A stretch of 64,000 bases of DNA from Ailurus styani (GCA_002007465.1 LNAC01000350.1:610014-674013); one strand, 5' to 3'; numbered from the stretch's first letter, positions 21,418 to 33,514 are shown. Made by a program: numbers and translations. Notes: generated by a model not told the origin, from the letters alone.

Positions 21418-21597
21418 TTTATTTAAAGATTTTATTTATTTATTTGAGAGAGAGAGAGAGAGAGATGGGAGAAGGTCAGAGGGAGAAGCAGACTCCCCAT
21501 GGAGCTGGGAGCCTGATGTGGGACTTCATTCCCAGACTCTGGGATCATGACCTGAGCCAAAGGCAGTCGCTTAACCAACTGAACCACCCAGGCACCC
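21418..21597 (-). mobile_element. SINEC SINE with perfect target duplication
   Basis: T-rich start, AGATTTTATTTATTTATTTG, GA body, GGGATCATGACCTGAGCC and end at ACCACCCAGGCACCC. The 16-mer TGAATGCTAGCATTTA is repeated exactly at 21402-21417 and 21598-21613. Confidence 0.95.
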
Positions 21598-21639
21598 TGA
21601 ATGCTAGCATTTAGAAAGCACTCAAATGTTACCTTTTAT

Positions 21640-21895
21640 TATCTGTCAAGGCCCAACTCGAAGGCAACATTTCCTCAGAGTCTTCTTGGAAACCCCACCC
21701 AAGATTTCATGCCCCTCTAGTACACATACTTCTACCATAGTGCTTATCAGAGTCTGCCTTGGTGTAGCGCCATCTGTATTTGTATGCTCGTGAACCCCAT
21801 GAAACGGAATATTCCTGGAGGTCCAAGATCCTGTCTGACATCTTTGGATCTCCCATGGGGCTTAGTTGGTACTTTGTAAATAGCTAAAATAATTA
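21640..21895 (+). mobile_element. LINE-2 3' region relic
   Basis: AGGCCCAACTCGAAGGCAAC, ATTTCCTCAGAGTCTTCTTG, GTGCTTATCAGAGTCTGCC and the end GGCTTAGTTGGTACTTTGTA resemble the L2 3' untranslated region order. Confidence 0.6.
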
Positions 21896-23660
21896 AAGTG
21901 TGTAAATAAAGTCATTACAAAATGTTCATTTGAAGAAGTTAGATTTTTCTAAACTCTAATATAAATTCACACTGCTTAATTTACTTAAATTGCCTTAAAA
22001 TAACGACATGTTTGGCCTCACTTTCTTAAAGGATAAAGTGAAGTTCTTTCTTAGAGGAAAGCAATGATTAAAAAGAAGAGAAAGTATTGACTTAAAGTGG
22101 GACATGGTATTATCTCAATCAACATTAAGTGGTAAACCACACTCAATTCTGGGCAATCGAATGTCATACGAGTTATTTTTCAAAATAAAATGGACCTGCT
22201 GATACCCTAAAATTTACCTACTAAAGCCTCTTTAGCAGTCTAGCTCCTTTTAAGAAATGTACTGTCCATTGTAGTCTTGGCAACAACAAGATAATAGGGA
22301 ATAAATATTTTATCACCAAAAAGGCTATCTGGTTTCCTAGGAATAAAAGCTCATCCCCAAGCTGTCTTATTTATTCAGTTGCTGAATGCAATTCATGCCA
22401 GGGGACTTAACCTTCCTGCCCAAGAGATACCACATGGGCTGGCTCTGGACACTGTTCTAGGATGACAGACAGATGGAAGCCAGGCACGCCCAGGGCAAAC
22501 AAAGCAGGTGAAACCAGACCCTGATCAATGGAACCAGTTGTCCTCAACCCATGTGCGTCCAGACTTCAGCAGGAGTTTCACAGAAGCCCAGAGTTTAAGG
22601 GACACACCAGTAGGACCTGTGTTTGCTGAAGTTGTGGTCAGTGAAAATCAGCATGTCCAGTGATGCTGCTGCCCCATGAATTCAATGAAAGTAAGTGTGA
22701 ACTAATGGCAGGTAAGAAAAAGACTCAGTTTTGCAGTGTTTCAATATTACTAGTCAACTAGGTAGACTTCTTTATGCTAAAAGGATGCTATATATCATAT
22801 GTAGGCATATATATGAATGACATAGAATATTATATGGGTAATTTCATGTATATGTTTAATGGGAATGTAGTGATGGTTTCTCCTTTAAAGGGAATAACAG
22901 AATCTTTATGTTAGTTTTTGCACACAACCCCATTATATCAATATTTCTTATTTAAGTACTAAAAAAGGTTGCAGTCATTTTAGGCTAAATAGTTCAAATT
23001 AGCTCTGTGATGTATATGTAAAGATAAACACAATCATCAGCCATTGTCTCTTACAAAGGCACACCAGGGAATGGATAATTTATCCAAAATGAAGAGCAGA
23101 ACTAAAATTCAAAGAACATTTCCTGCTTTTCAATCCAAGTTTTATGTGTATAGACTACCTAGTAGATTGTTAACTAATTAGGCTAGTTCATACTCAAACC
23201 CAACATTTGTAATCTGTACTTCTCTGTGTGTGTGCCAGTCAGACCATGGTTTGTCGGCACAAGCTAGCATGTTTATAGTCAGTCACGTGTGTGAATGGAC
23301 TTACACACCCTGAGCAAAGACAAGAACATTCTAAACTAGGAGGCTATGTTGGCTGAAAGGAATGCAGAGATAACAATGTTCATGACCAATACATTAAGCA
23401 AAAAGTATTATCCAAAGAAAAGTCAATCAATATGTATGTAAGATTGCAGAAGAGCTATGAAAAGCGAGGAAAGTGCTAGATGACAGAATATATCCAAATA
23501 CAGCTTCAATTCTTCAGAGCAGGAGGAAGGCAGAGTCTATAAACTAGTGGATTAATGTACATTCTAGGCAAAACTCCAGAAAAGAATATTAAAACAGAGT
23601 TTTTCTGTACACTTGAAAAAAAAAAGCACTGATTACTAGAAGTTACCATGGGCTCAGTAA
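21896..23660. other. No gene; 1.8 kb unique DNA
   Basis: AT-rich single-copy sequence with short TA-rich runs near 22790-22850. Nothing further recognised. Confidence 0.45.
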
Positions 23661-23699
23661 GACAAACAAACAAACAAACAAACAAACAAACAAACAAAA
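23661..23699. repeat. (CAAA)n microsatellite
   Basis: Roughly nine CAAA units in a row. The run of repeated CLFV residues read on the minus strand is an artefact of this repeat. Confidence 0.95.
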
Positions 23700-25199
23700 C
23701 CATCATGTTAGATTTGCTTTATCTCTTTTTGTTGAGGATAAATTTAAAGGGGAATCCATAGGCAAGAACATACATCTGGATTCCCACAGATGCTGAACAG
23801 TTTCTCCTGATTGTTTGGAGGTAAGAAGGGGAGATCTGTGCCAAATGACAAGTGGTTAGATTGAATTGTCACTGGTTAAATAAGTGAAGAATTGATACAG
23901 ACTTCAGGTAGGTGACATTCTCCATCTTCAGGGTAAAAACTGAGCCTTAGACACTGGGAATAGTTAAAAGAAAATATATTTCCTGAAGTTAGAATTGTCC
24001 CAAAATAGATTGAGTTGTTCTAGAAGCGGATAGTGTCCCACCCCTGGAAGTTTTCGAGGTATGGCTGGGGTACCTCACGGCTGTGGGGGCTACAGAGGGA
24101 TCCAAATGATGTGACATTCCAGGTCCCTCCATTTCTTACGTTCCATGATTCTTTGGAAGGTATTCACGAACCATGCAGACTTTGTGAAACTGGTTTTCGT
24201 ATGTTGGAAAGGCAGAGTGAGATTACATTTCCCGCTTAGGCAGAAGATTTTTATCTTCCTTATCTGAAGTGTCTGCCATTTGGCCAGGACCGAACGGCCG
24301 ACTTCCACACACATGCTACAGCATACCTAGCTACCCATTTCTGACTGCTACTACTTGAGGTGGTGTTTGCAGCGTTTTGTCTATAGACATTTCATTTCGA
24401 ATAGTCACTGAACCCTGATATTTGCCTAAGGGAACCAGCTCTTTCTGTGGTCTATTTCAAAGGAAGAACCACACTGCCATCTAAGATGAAGCAAAGGAAA
24501 AGTGTGGAGAAATCACTTTCACATAAACCCATCATTAAGGACTTGAGTGACAGGTTGTATAAGGGCTGGAGCTAAAAACTCCTGAGCTGCTTCACAAATG
24601 TTTTTATAGAAGATAAATCTGTAGAATATTCATGTTGCAGTGCCTGAGAGGTGGAGAAAAACTCCAGATCATTCTGTCATGTCTTAATCCAGAAAGGTAT
24701 ATTGTTAAGCGGGGCCCGTGAGGAAGTATGAAAAAGACTGTCTAAAGAGAGTCTGGGGGGCTTGGGTGCCTTCTCTCCAGAACCGTGGGAGCAGGCAGGG
24801 CCACAGCAAGTTCAAATGGCCCCATTCAGAGCCTCAAAAGCAGCCAGGATTGTGGCTTCCAAACTACAGTCTGCCAAATGCTTTTGGTATTGGAGCAATG
24901 AATCATGGCTTTGGCTGTGGGATTTCATGAATTCTCAGAATATCTGCTAGTGCCATGATTGCTTCTGACTGAATTATATTCCAAAGAAGACATCAGGTGG
25001 GTAACCAGTCCAAAAGAAACCATCTTTATCACATTCTTCCAAGTGTGGTTTTTGCATAGCCGGGAACTTTGATTTGGTGAATTATAGCAAATGAATAGAG
25101 TCTACATGGCTTGAAAGCAAGAATGAAATTAAAACAACTAAATAAGAACAAAGAGACACAGGACATTACGTTCTACCATAATGATATAATAATGATTTC
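23700..25199. other. No gene; weak old-repeat signal near 24040-24165
   Basis: The block AATGATGTGACATTCCAGGT, CCCTCCATTTC and GTTCCATGATTCTTTGG resembles an ancient mammalian SINE/MIR-related motif, too decayed to name. The remainder is unique. Confidence 0.4.
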
Positions 25200-25435
25200 T
25201 TAGATTTGTAGAGGGCTTTGTAGTTGGCACATACTTTTATACTGATTAGCTTAGAGCATTTTTATAAAATCCCCATGAGGTATCTGGTAAGGCATTAACT
25301 TTACCTCCATCCTATATCAGGCTCAAAAGTTCGAACAACCTGCAGTAACTCACAGAGCTAGCAAGAGGCAGAGCCAGAACTTGAACTAAAGGTTTTCCTA
25401 CTTCCGGCCCATGTTCTTTCTGGTAAAGCATACTA
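25200..25435 (-). mobile_element. MIR SINE
   Basis: Reverse-complement MIR pattern: TAAAATCCCCATGAGGTATC, GCAGTAACTCACAGAGCTAG, CAAGAGGCAGAGCCAGAACT and TTGAACTAAAGG. Confidence 0.8.
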
Positions 25436-27139
25436 CACTTAATAGCAGTACATGTCAAACTGTTGGTCTGTTACCATTTGGGGAGCTCCCCGAATTCATC
25501 ATGAGTTACAGAGTTTTGGACTCTTTGCACATAAAGACAAACACTACATTCCTCATAGAGAAATACCTTTCATCATCATAGAGAAACCAGCATAAGCTTT
25601 CTCATGTCTTGCTTAGTTGGACCTTTTAAAGTATTTTTACTTTCCCCTATCCAACAATGGCTTACCTGTCCCTGTGCCAAAACTTGAGACACACATGCTA
25701 AACTTTCCAAAGGAGATGCTTATGTCTCCCCACAATTCCTGATTTTGTGCAAAGTTTTCTAAGCTGCAAGCATGGATTCATCTTCCTAAACACTGCCCTG
25801 GCTATGTCAAACAGGAAACCATCAGGTTACTAGTGTGACTAAAGACTTCAGGCACAATTTTCTTCCATTCAATTTGGTCCAATTAGTTTTTACGCAGCTA
25901 AAGACGCCCTCAGGCTACGGTAACCTAGAAGATTTAGTCATTTGGACTTTGCAAAGGCAACACCATCCAAGGCCTCACAGCTTTGCAAATATGCTTTGTG
26001 GTTTGTTAGGATTTTTTTTCCCCATCTGTTTTAATGATGTTACTTATGAAAGAATATTAGTGAGGGGATCAATGGCGTATGCACCTTTATCCCCTTCCTC
26101 AAGAGGAATGTACCCGAGTTAAGTCATTTCTTTCACTCAAAATGAAACACATACAGGTAACATCTAACCAGAATTTCAGTTCTTTGACACTAATCTAAGG
26201 GACTAATAGAAAGAAAAGGTAGAGAAACAACCTGCTGCGATCCCGAATAAAGGTGTTTACACAAGGAAAATAAATGCTTTGCCATGGAAAAGGCTACTAG
26301 AGTCATCTGGCTGTTCCTTTTGGCATTTAGCTGAAAACAAATAGATCTATTTAAAACAGATCTGTCACAAAGGATAAATGCCTTTCTATGCTTTGCAATG
26401 TCTATGTAGCCCACCTTTTCTCTGGCCGAGAGAGAAAGACGGCATTTCTATTAGAAATGGGATCACCTTTGGCCTAACTTTGAAATAGTCCAGTCAGATT
26501 CTTATGAATAAGCATTCGTTAATTTATCAGCGAAGTTCAACATACTTATTTATTCATGATTTCATCCTGGCTGTTTTCAGAACATTATTTTGTCTTTGTC
26601 AATATTCCCTACTTGATAACGTCCTAAATTAAAACAAATTTATTGCTCCCATTACAGTGAATGGGCAATGGCCAAAGTATTTAATGGGGCCAGAGGTCAG
26701 TGCAAAATATCTCTTTCAGGAAAATCAAACCCATCAGCTTTCTTTCAATGGCAAATGTCCCCAGGCTATAAAAGGCCTGAAAGACTTGGCAATGGGTCAT
26801 GGCTCTGTTCGAGCCATTAGGCAAATATCCAAGGTCTCAGCTCCCCCATTTTTAAGGGAAAAAGCAATTAGGAAAAGAATTATGAATAAGGGAAAATGCA
26901 GCAAGAATTGAAACTGTGTGCTAGGTCCTTGATGGCTTATAAATTTTTAATGTGCTCAACAGTAACCTAACAGTACCACCGCCTCTCAATCTACCTATAC
27001 TTTCAACAGGTATAAATGAGGAATTGTGCAATCCAGCAGGAGGGGCACTTGGCATGCCTTGACTACAAAACTAAGAACTACCCTTTAAATACAGTAAAAA
27101 CTCACCTATCCTTCACCTTCTGTACTTACTATCGTCCAA
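25436..27139. other. No gene; 1.7 kb unique DNA, conserved-noncoding-like core
   Basis: The interval 26510-26920 is repeat-free with many AT-rich transcription-factor-like words (GTTAATTTATCAGC, AAGTATTTAATGGGG, CAGGCTATAAAAGGCC, GCAAATATCCAAGGTC). The frame at 26657-26911 covers part of it but has no recognisable domain. Enhancer function is speculation. Confidence 0.4.
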
Positions 27140-27300
27140 AAAGAGGGAAAGTACATGAAATTTTAGAACTAGGAGATCTTGGGGGCATGATGGTCGTAAA
27201 TCTCACCTCTTACTCCTCCATTTTTCCGCCTCCCATTTTACCAAGAAGGCGAAGCCTTGCGAAGTGAAATGACTTATCCAAGTTCATATTATCAAAGCTA
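27140..27300. mobile_element. Ancient MIR-related SINE relic
   Basis: GAAATTTTAGAACTAGGAG, CTCCATTTTTCCGCCTCCCA and GCGAAGTGAAATGACTTATC follow the general order of an old MIR/MIR3-type element in reverse orientation. Very diverged. Confidence 0.4.
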
Positions 27301-27384
27301 AAGTAAAGTTAAGAGATAACCTGAAATCCTAAACTTCTAGTCTTCTTTGATCATTTTTATTCCTATTTTTAAGGAGAAAAGGGA

Positions 27385-27545
27385 AACAAAAATTTGTTGC
27401 CTACGTGCTAAGTGTCAAGGACTGTGCTGGATGCCTTACAAATCTTACTACATTTGCTCCATTTAACAACCTGTTTTACACTGGTGGGAAAGGAGTCCAA
27501 GTCTAGTCCAGGATCACACAACTGTAATTCAGACACGGGCCAGGC
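27385..27545 (-). mobile_element. MIR SINE
   Basis: TGCCTACGTGCTAAGTGTCA, TGTGCTGGATGCCTTACAAA, CAGGATCACACAACTGTAAT are reverse-complement MIR blocks. Confidence 0.75.
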
Positions 27546-27639
27546 AGCATACAAATAACCTGCTTTTCTTAACTCAGTTAACTCTAGAAAAGATTCCAAA
27601 TTTATACCTATAACTTTGTCTCTCTCGTCTCTGTGACTG

Positions 27640-27840
27640 ATTATCAAGCACAAGGCCAAGTGCTGTGCTAAGTGTTAAGAAAACAGATGTGAGTGTGATG
27701 GACATGGACTCTACCCTTTGGGGTAAATAGAAATGTAGACATGTACAGGTAAACGTCAGCGCATGGGGACACAGTGCATCCTATACAGGGTACCCTCCCT
27801 TCACAGAGGAAATGAAGGACAAGCAAGGGTTCTTGAGGGG
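27640..27840 (+). mobile_element. CR1/L2-clade LINE relic (L3- or L2-like)
   Basis: CCAAGTGCTGTGCTAAGTGT, GACATGGACTCTACCCTTTG and TAGACATGTACAGGTAAACG resemble the TGCTAGGCACTGGGGATACA...GACAGACATGTAAAC order of old CR1-like LINEs. Assignment between L3 and L2 is unsure. Confidence 0.45.
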
Positions 27841-29049
27841 AGGGGACTTTGGGGATAGGGACAGACTGGGGCATGTGCAAAGATCTAGGAAATCAAATGG
27901 CCAAAGTGAAGATATAAAATTTTAACTTTTCATTTTGAAACAATCTCAAAGTGGAGGAAGATTGCAACAATGGTACATTTTTTTTTAAATCCTGAACCAT
28001 TTGAGAGTAAGTTGCCAATCCGATGCCTATCATTTCCCAAATATCTTAGTATATTTCTAAAATAAAGACACTCTCCTGTATAGCCTAATATAATTGTTTG
28101 ATTTCATCTACTCTCAGATGCCATTCAGGTTTTGCCCATTATCTCAATAATGTTCTTTCCAGCTAAAGGATCAGATTCAAATCACACACTGCATTTAGTT
28201 GTTCTGTTTCTTTAATTTCCTTCAATTGGAGACAGTTTCTCAGTCTTTACTTGAGTTTCATGACCCTGAACATTTTTGAACAACAAGCCAGTTATTTTGC
28301 AGAATATCCTTGAATTTGGTTTTATCTGAGGCTTACTAATGATTAAATTAAAATTACATATTCTTGGCGAGAAACAAGTGATGCTGTGTCTCTTCATTGT
28401 ATCCCATCACACTGTCAATTGTCCCATTATTGTGTTCTTAATTTTCATTACTTGATTAAGGTGGTGTCTGAGAGGACCCTCTACTACGAAATGACTCCTT
28501 TTATAATTAATAAGTATTTTGTGGGGAGTTATTTTGAGACTATATAAATATTCCATATCTCAACCAAATTTCAATATCTTCATTTATTTATATCCGTATG
28601 GATTGAAGTTACTATTTTATTCAATGGATTATAATGTTACTGTCATTATTTTGATGCTTAAATTATCTCATATTTGGCAAGCAGGAGCCCCTTTAAGCTG
28701 TCCCTTTGATATAGACTCATCTTTGAGTATCTTTACCTTCTGGCACCAGACGTTCCAGGCTTACTTTGTGCATTCCTTGTCTCAGCCTTGAAATCTGCCA
28801 TTTCTCCGAAGTACCCTGTTTCCTTTTTGTGGAGAATAGTATTTAGAAATCAAGATCTAGGTGCTTGGTATGTTCCTTGTTGAAGTGTTGCTGCTCCCAG
28901 ACCCTCTCACTGAGCAGGTAGAGGTGAAGAACATGTATGTATATACATCCATGGGTCAGTACATTTAGACCTCTCCCACCACCCTCAAATCATAAATTCA
29001 TAGTTTTATCTCTAATGGAATCTAACACCACAGTGTCCATTCTAGTTTT

Positions 29050-29110
29050 CTCCCTTCTTCCTTTCCCTTCCTTCCTTCCTTCCTTCCTTCCTTCCTTCTT
29101 TCCTTCTTTC
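29050..29110. repeat. (CCTT)n pyrimidine tract
   Basis: CTTCC/CCTT repeats lie next to the T-rich tail side of the SINE at 29111-29300, inside the old L1. Confidence 0.9.
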
Positions 29111-29300
29111 AAGATTTTATTTATTTATTTGACAGAGAGAGAGACACAGCGAGAAAGGGAACACCAGCAGGGGGAGCAGTAGAGGGAGAAGCAGACTCCC
29201 CACTGAGCAGGGAGGCGGATGTGGGGCTTGATCCCAGGACCCCGGGATCATGACCTGAACTGAAGGCAGACGCCGAACGACTGAGCCACCCAAGTGCCCC
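29111..29300 (-). mobile_element. SINEC SINE
   Basis: AAGATTTTATTTATTTATTT, GACAGAGAGAGAGACACAGC, CCACTGAGCAGGGAGGCGGA and end at GCCACCCAAGTGCCCC. Target duplication is obscured by the pyrimidine-rich flank. Confidence 0.93.
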
Positions 29301-29400
29301 CCTTTCCAAGTTTATAATGCCCTTCTCTGACAGTGAGAAACCTGGTCCCCATTATCCTTAATATGTTTACTTGTTTGATCATTGCTCCTAAATGTACAAA

Positions 29401-30184
29401 TCTCTGGGTGCTGCCACACCCCCATCCTGCAACACATATCTAGACATCTTCCTTTACCCCACATGAGCTCCACTTTTGCTTCCATGCTACTGCTTCCCTT
29501 CCCCTCTTGCGTTCTGAGTCCCATTCTGGGCTATTTCCCACCTGTCTGCCCCAAGCCACTGCCTCCTCACCTACCTTGGGCTCCAGCACTCAGCTCCAGC
29601 TGTGCCCCATGTGATGCCCTCCTCACCCTGTGTGTGTTCCAATCACTATCACAGGGCTGCCTGCTACTTATGCCCTCTTCATCACCCTCATGCTCTGACT
29701 TCCCCACACCAGGCACCTTCCAACCGACTTCCTGTAACCCTTCTCAATCTGCACGGAACCACTGTGGCCACCACCTCCTTGCATGAACATCCTTCTCACT
29801 GTGCATGGGATCTGACACCTCACGTGGGGTCACTGCTTCACTGACCTCTCTCACGGATGTCCCCCTTCCCAGGCTTGGACTCCAACCTCCCATACCAGGT
29901 TTCTCTCCCATATGGATGCCTTTTTTATAATCCCCAGGCTCTAGTATCTTGGCTGGGTAGCCTCAAACCCTCGTGGAAAACCTTCCCTCCTCCCGCTCTA
30001 GCTCTGACACCTCAGGCCAGGCAGCTGCCTCCCACCACTCTCACCATCTGTATGGACATTCTCTGTATTGGATTCCGACATCCTGTTCCACCTCCCGTGG
30101 AGACGTCAACCTTGCTCAGCCCCATCTAACGGCTTTTGGAAGAAAGGCGAAGGGAAGAGGAGTAACCAGGATGAACTTTTAAAA
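29401..30184. other. No gene; C/T-rich sequence, perhaps more of the old L1
   Basis: Strong C+T bias on + (for example CCACCACCTCCTTGCATGAA, CTCCTCCCGCTCTAGCTCTG) keeps several + frames open (29382-29786, 29602-29844, 29857-30129). They overlap, their residues reflect base bias, and no domain is seen. It may continue the L1M element, but I cannot prove that. Confidence 0.4.
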
Positions 30185-30560
30185 ATGTTAATCAAATCAT
30201 GTCATGTTCCTGCTCAAAATCCCTCAGGGACTGCCCAACACACGCAGAACAACATTCTAATGCCCATTTCTGGCTGATGAAGGCTTCGTGGTTTGGTCTC
30301 TACCTACGGGGGACTTCATGGCATAACACTCCTGCCTGCCTCCTATCCTGTGTCTACAACAGAGGCCTCTGATTTCTCTGCGTTTTCCTGTCTGATGAGC
30401 TCGGCACTTGCTTCTTCGCCCTGTGGAAAGCTGTTCCCCAGGCCCTTCCTTGTTTTCATCATTCTAACCAGGCCATCTAAACTAGCCTTCCAGGCACTCT
30501 TTATCCTATCAACCTGCTCTAACTGCCTCACCACCATCTCATTTTCTTGGGTATTTGTTC
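30185..30560 (+). mobile_element. LINE-2 relic (C-terminal ORF2/3' UTR region)
   Basis: AAATCATGTCATGTTCCTGC, TCAAAATCCCTCAGGGACTG, GAAAGCTGTTCCCCAGGCCC and TATTTGTTCACTGTTTGTCA follow the L2 order (ATCATGTCACTCCCCTGC..., CTGTTCCCTCTGCC...). Decayed. Confidence 0.65.
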
Positions 30561-30681
30561 ACTGTTTGTCACCTGTATAGCCAGATGTGTTACTCTGCCT
30601 CCATCTACTTGGGAAGTGGCCTTTAGAACTTTCTATACCTGCTCATGTTTCCTGTGTCTGTCCTTAAAGGTGGGGGTGGAT

Positions 30682-30874
30682 AGGGATGCCTGGGTGGCTC
30701 AGTCGTTAAGCGTCTGCCTTCGGTTCAGGTCATGGTCCCAGGGTCCTGCGATCGAGCCCCGCATCGGGCTCCCTGCTCGGCGGGAGGCCTGCTTCTCCCT
30801 CTCCCACTCTCCCTGCCCATGTTCCCTCTCTCACTGTGTCTCTCTCTGTCAAATAAATAAAGTCAAAAAAAAAA
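30682..30874 (+). mobile_element. SINEC SINE with perfect target duplication
   Basis: GGGATGCCTGGGTGGCTCAG head with the TCGTTAAGCGTCTGCCTTCG variant, GCGATCGAGCCCCGCATCGG box and TGTCAAATAAATAAAGTC tail. The 16-mer AAAGGTGGGGGTGGAT flanks it exactly at 30666-30681 and 30875-30890. CpG sites are well preserved, suggesting a fairly recent insertion. Confidence 0.95.
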
Positions 30875-30890
30875 AAAGGTGGGGGTGGAT

Positions 30891-31198
30891 GGCTCATTCT
30901 CTTCCCACCCACCTACATAAGCCTCCACCAGGGAGGAACAAGAGTTGGTGGATAAATACTCCATCATCCTTGCTCTTTGTTGGGGAAATTCTGAGACATG
31001 GCCTATACCCTCAGAGGATACAACATGAAATTAAGCCTTAGTTGCTCACAGCAGTGACTTACCCATTAACATACTCCTTTATTTATTTATTTTTCCTTCT
31101 CTTTCCTTCACTGTGCTTGAGATCAAGTTCCAGAAAAAAAAAAATTTTCACTCAAATCCTTGTCTCATGGTCTGTTTTTTGGAGGAACCCAAATTAAG
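30891..31198 (+). mobile_element. Possible old LTR relic (ERVL/MaLR-like)
   Basis: The end block CACTCAAATCCTTGTCTCAT, GGTCTGTTTTTTGGAGGAAC and CCAAATTAAGATG resembles the terminal part of old mammalian LTRs (...GTCTCAGGGTCTGCTTCTGGGGGAACCCAAACTAAGACA). The 5' boundary is not clear. Confidence 0.4.
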
Positions 31199-31204
31199 AT
31201 GTCC

Positions 31205-31342
31205 TGCCTCTTCTGACTAGAATGTAAGTTTCATGACAACAGGGATTGTTAGTTTCAGGTACTACTGTGTCTCAATCCCCAGTGCCTTCAACTTGTTGTC
31301 ATGAACTAGGTATCCAATAAATATCTACTAAATGAATGAATG
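31205..31342 (+). mobile_element. LINE-2 3' end relic
   Basis: AGAATGTAAGTTTCATGACA, CAGGGATTGTTAGTTTCAG, CAATCCCCAGTGCCTTCAAC and AATAAATATCTACTAAATGA are the L2 tail blocks in order, ending in TGAATGAATGG. Confidence 0.8.
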
Positions 31343-31948
31343 GCGAGTCCTCCCCTGCAACTATACTCGTGCTTATCTTTATCAGCTTCCTGCCATTTCT
31401 TTAGCCACTGCCCAAGAATGAGCTGCATTCCCCTATTACATGCATTGGAACAGTGACCTCTGCAGAAGGCTCCTTACTCCTGTTTCCTGTCCAGCCTATT
31501 CCACCCTCCAGATCACTGCCAGAGAAATCTGAGAATGGTTCTTTGTTAGGGTATCCTCATCCATTCAGTGGTTTTCACTACAGTCTTATGGATATGAAAG
31601 TGAAATGGAACACCATGGAGAGTTTCTCTTCAAACCTGGCTTCTGGGATAGAGGTAATGGCCATATGGAAAGGAAGCAGGAAAGCACAGTGGCCTCAGTG
31701 CTGCCCGAGGCATTTGCTCTAGCCATCAGCAGAACTTGCCTCATAGTGCATATTCATCTGATCAAAAAGTGGACTGTGGATGCTGCTGTATGAATCTTTG
31801 TGTCCCCTGGGATTGACCAGGTGAAGTAAATGTGTTGACTTCTTGAAGGCAGCCGTATTATTTTTCCACTGGGGAGATAAGTTTCCAATGTATGCAGTTT
31901 TAGAGCTACGTGACTTGAAAAAAATTGGATTTTTTTAAGTTCCTAGAA
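31343..31948. other. No recognised element
   Basis: Unique sequence. The frame 31453-31722 has no recognised domain, and a second overlapping frame is open at the same place. Confidence 0.45.
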
Positions 31949-32169
31949 CAGGGGTCAGAAAATGCTTCCTGTAAAGGGGCAGATAGTAAATATTTTAGAA
32001 TTTTCAGATCATAGGGTCTCTATTGTGACTATTCCACTCTGCTATTATAGCACAAAAGCAGATATAGACAATATGTAAACAAATGAGTGTGGCTGTGTTC
32101 ACAAAAACTTTACAAAAACAGGCAAAGAGTTTGATTTGGCCCGTGGGGCATAGTTTATCAACCTCTCTG
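31949..32169 (+). mobile_element. hAT-Charlie nonautonomous DNA transposon (Charlie1-like), second copy
   Basis: CAGGGGTCAGAAAATGCTTC, AAGGGGCAGATAGTAAATAT, GTGTGGCTGTGTTCACAAAA and TTTGGCCCGTGGGGCATAG, ending at ATCAACCTCTCTG. Same orientation and block order as 2171-2381, with better conservation of the AGATAGTAAATATTTTAG segment. Confidence 0.8.
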
Positions 32170-32366
32170 TTGGAGCAATAGATAAATAGATAAACTGTAT
32201 ATGTGATGCTTCTCTAAGCTGTCTTCCACCTTTGGGCCAAACAATGCAATCCAAACGAGGTAGGATCTCCACTCATCTTTCATTTTAGTAGTTCCTCTTA
32301 GAAGAGGAATAATAAAGATGAAAATACACGAGCTAATGGCAAAACAAAAAAGAAACATAGTGTACA

Positions 32367-32595
32367 TTTATTCCGTGTTTACCATATATCTGATTTGTAC
32401 AAATCACATTCTCATTTAATGCTCACTGCAACATTACGAAGGAGGTGCTGTTCTTATTTTCATCCTGTAGATAAGACACTTGAGACTTGGAGAGCTCAAC
32501 TCACTTGCCTCAGGTCACACAGCTTATAAGTAGTCTAACTTGAATTTGAACTCAGGCCCGTCTGAGCCCAAGCTTTTAACCACTATTTTATAAGA
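32367..32595 (-). mobile_element. MIR SINE, near full length
   Basis: CATTCTCATTTAATGCTCAC, AGATAAGACACTTGAGACTT, GCCTCAGGTCACACAGCTTA and TTGAACTCAGGCCCGTCTGA are reverse-complement MIR blocks, with AAGCTTTTAACCACTATTTT at the head. Confidence 0.9.
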
Positions 32596-33314
32596 ATGGC
32601 CCCTGGGTGGCTACATAAGTAAAAATTACAAAACCAATTTTATTGACAGAAGATAAAAGTGGCAAGTAGATAGACGCCTACTGAGCAGTACATATTCGTT
32701 TCCCCCTTTTGGATTGAGAAAAGTTCAAAGGCCATCTCTGTTGATTGAACATCTCCAGGCTCTGTTGTGTGGATTCAGATCCCTGCAAGAAATTCCATGT
32801 TCCTTTGTTCTTTATGACAGGCCAGTCTGAATGGATTTGAAAACTCCCTAAACTCTTTGAACATGTAGAACATTGATCTTCACAAACCATTTGAAACACC
32901 CTAAGGAGGTTACAAAATTACAAGCAATGTTTTTTTGTTTTAAGTGAATGTATACTAAACCTCTGGGACCTTTTGCCTCATCATACAACACCAAAGCTTT
33001 CCCTGCCTCCTCTGTGTATTCTTTGCTGTCAGACCCTGAATAACAAAATGGTATTATGTTGCTAGGGTGCCTTGTTCTTATTGAAAAGCTCTCCTCCTGC
33101 CAGTAACGTGGGGGCTCTTACCCTACTCTGGTGTGATGTGCTGCGGAGCTTCTTTGAATCCTGGGGCAACCCAGGGTTCGACATTTCCTGCTGAGCCCAC
33201 CACTGCTCCTGCCTTCTGTTTTGGCAGGAACATGACTGTGGCTTCTGTAAGATGTGTCCTATGGCTGGCTGCATAGCTAGACCTCCATGGTTACTTTTAT
33301 GTTGGTATTTATTA
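32596..33314. other. No recognised element
   Basis: Unique sequence with no repeat or gene signal that I can support. Confidence 0.45.
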
Positions 33315-33450
33315 AGCCTTGATATGGGGCCCTCCAGACTGCACCCGTCTTCGGGACAGGAGCCGTGTTCTGTTACTCACTCTGTGGCCCTGGCATCTGG
33401 GGCCTGGTGTGGAGTATGCTCTCAACCATATTTAATAAGTGAATCTGATG
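33315..33450 (+). mobile_element. LINE-2 3' tail relic
   Basis: CGTCTTCGGGACAGGAGCCG, TGTTCTGTTACTCACTCTGT and GTATGCTCTCAACCATATTT parallel the L2 GAGGGCAGGGAC...CTCAATAAATATTT tail. Confidence 0.5.
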
Positions 33451-33514
33451 GAGCCAAACTCCTGGTCATGTCCCCGGCCTCCTGTCTCAGCCCCAGTGCT
33501 CTGGGCAGGTTGGC

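Larger units (their letters stand above)
27915..29400 (-). mobile_element. Old L1 (L1M-type) 3' region, interrupted by a SINE
   Basis: ACTTTTCATTTTGAAACAAT, GAACCATTTGAGAGTAAGTT, CAGTCTTTACTTGAGTTTCA, GATTAAGGTGGTGTCTGAGA, AATTAATAAGTATTTTGTGG and (after the SINE) GACAGTGAGAAACCTGGTCC follow a well-known L1M 3' untranslated region read on its reverse strand. The SINE at 29111-29300 sits inside it. Confidence 0.75.

Noticed and set aside
29382..30129. Series of overlapping + strand reading frames rich in proline, serine and leucine
   Set aside because: They come from C/T-rich base composition, overlap one another in different frames and show no domain.
30547..31041. 164-codon + strand frame
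   Set aside because: Runs through the SINE at 30682-30874 and its flanks; no protein similarity recognised.
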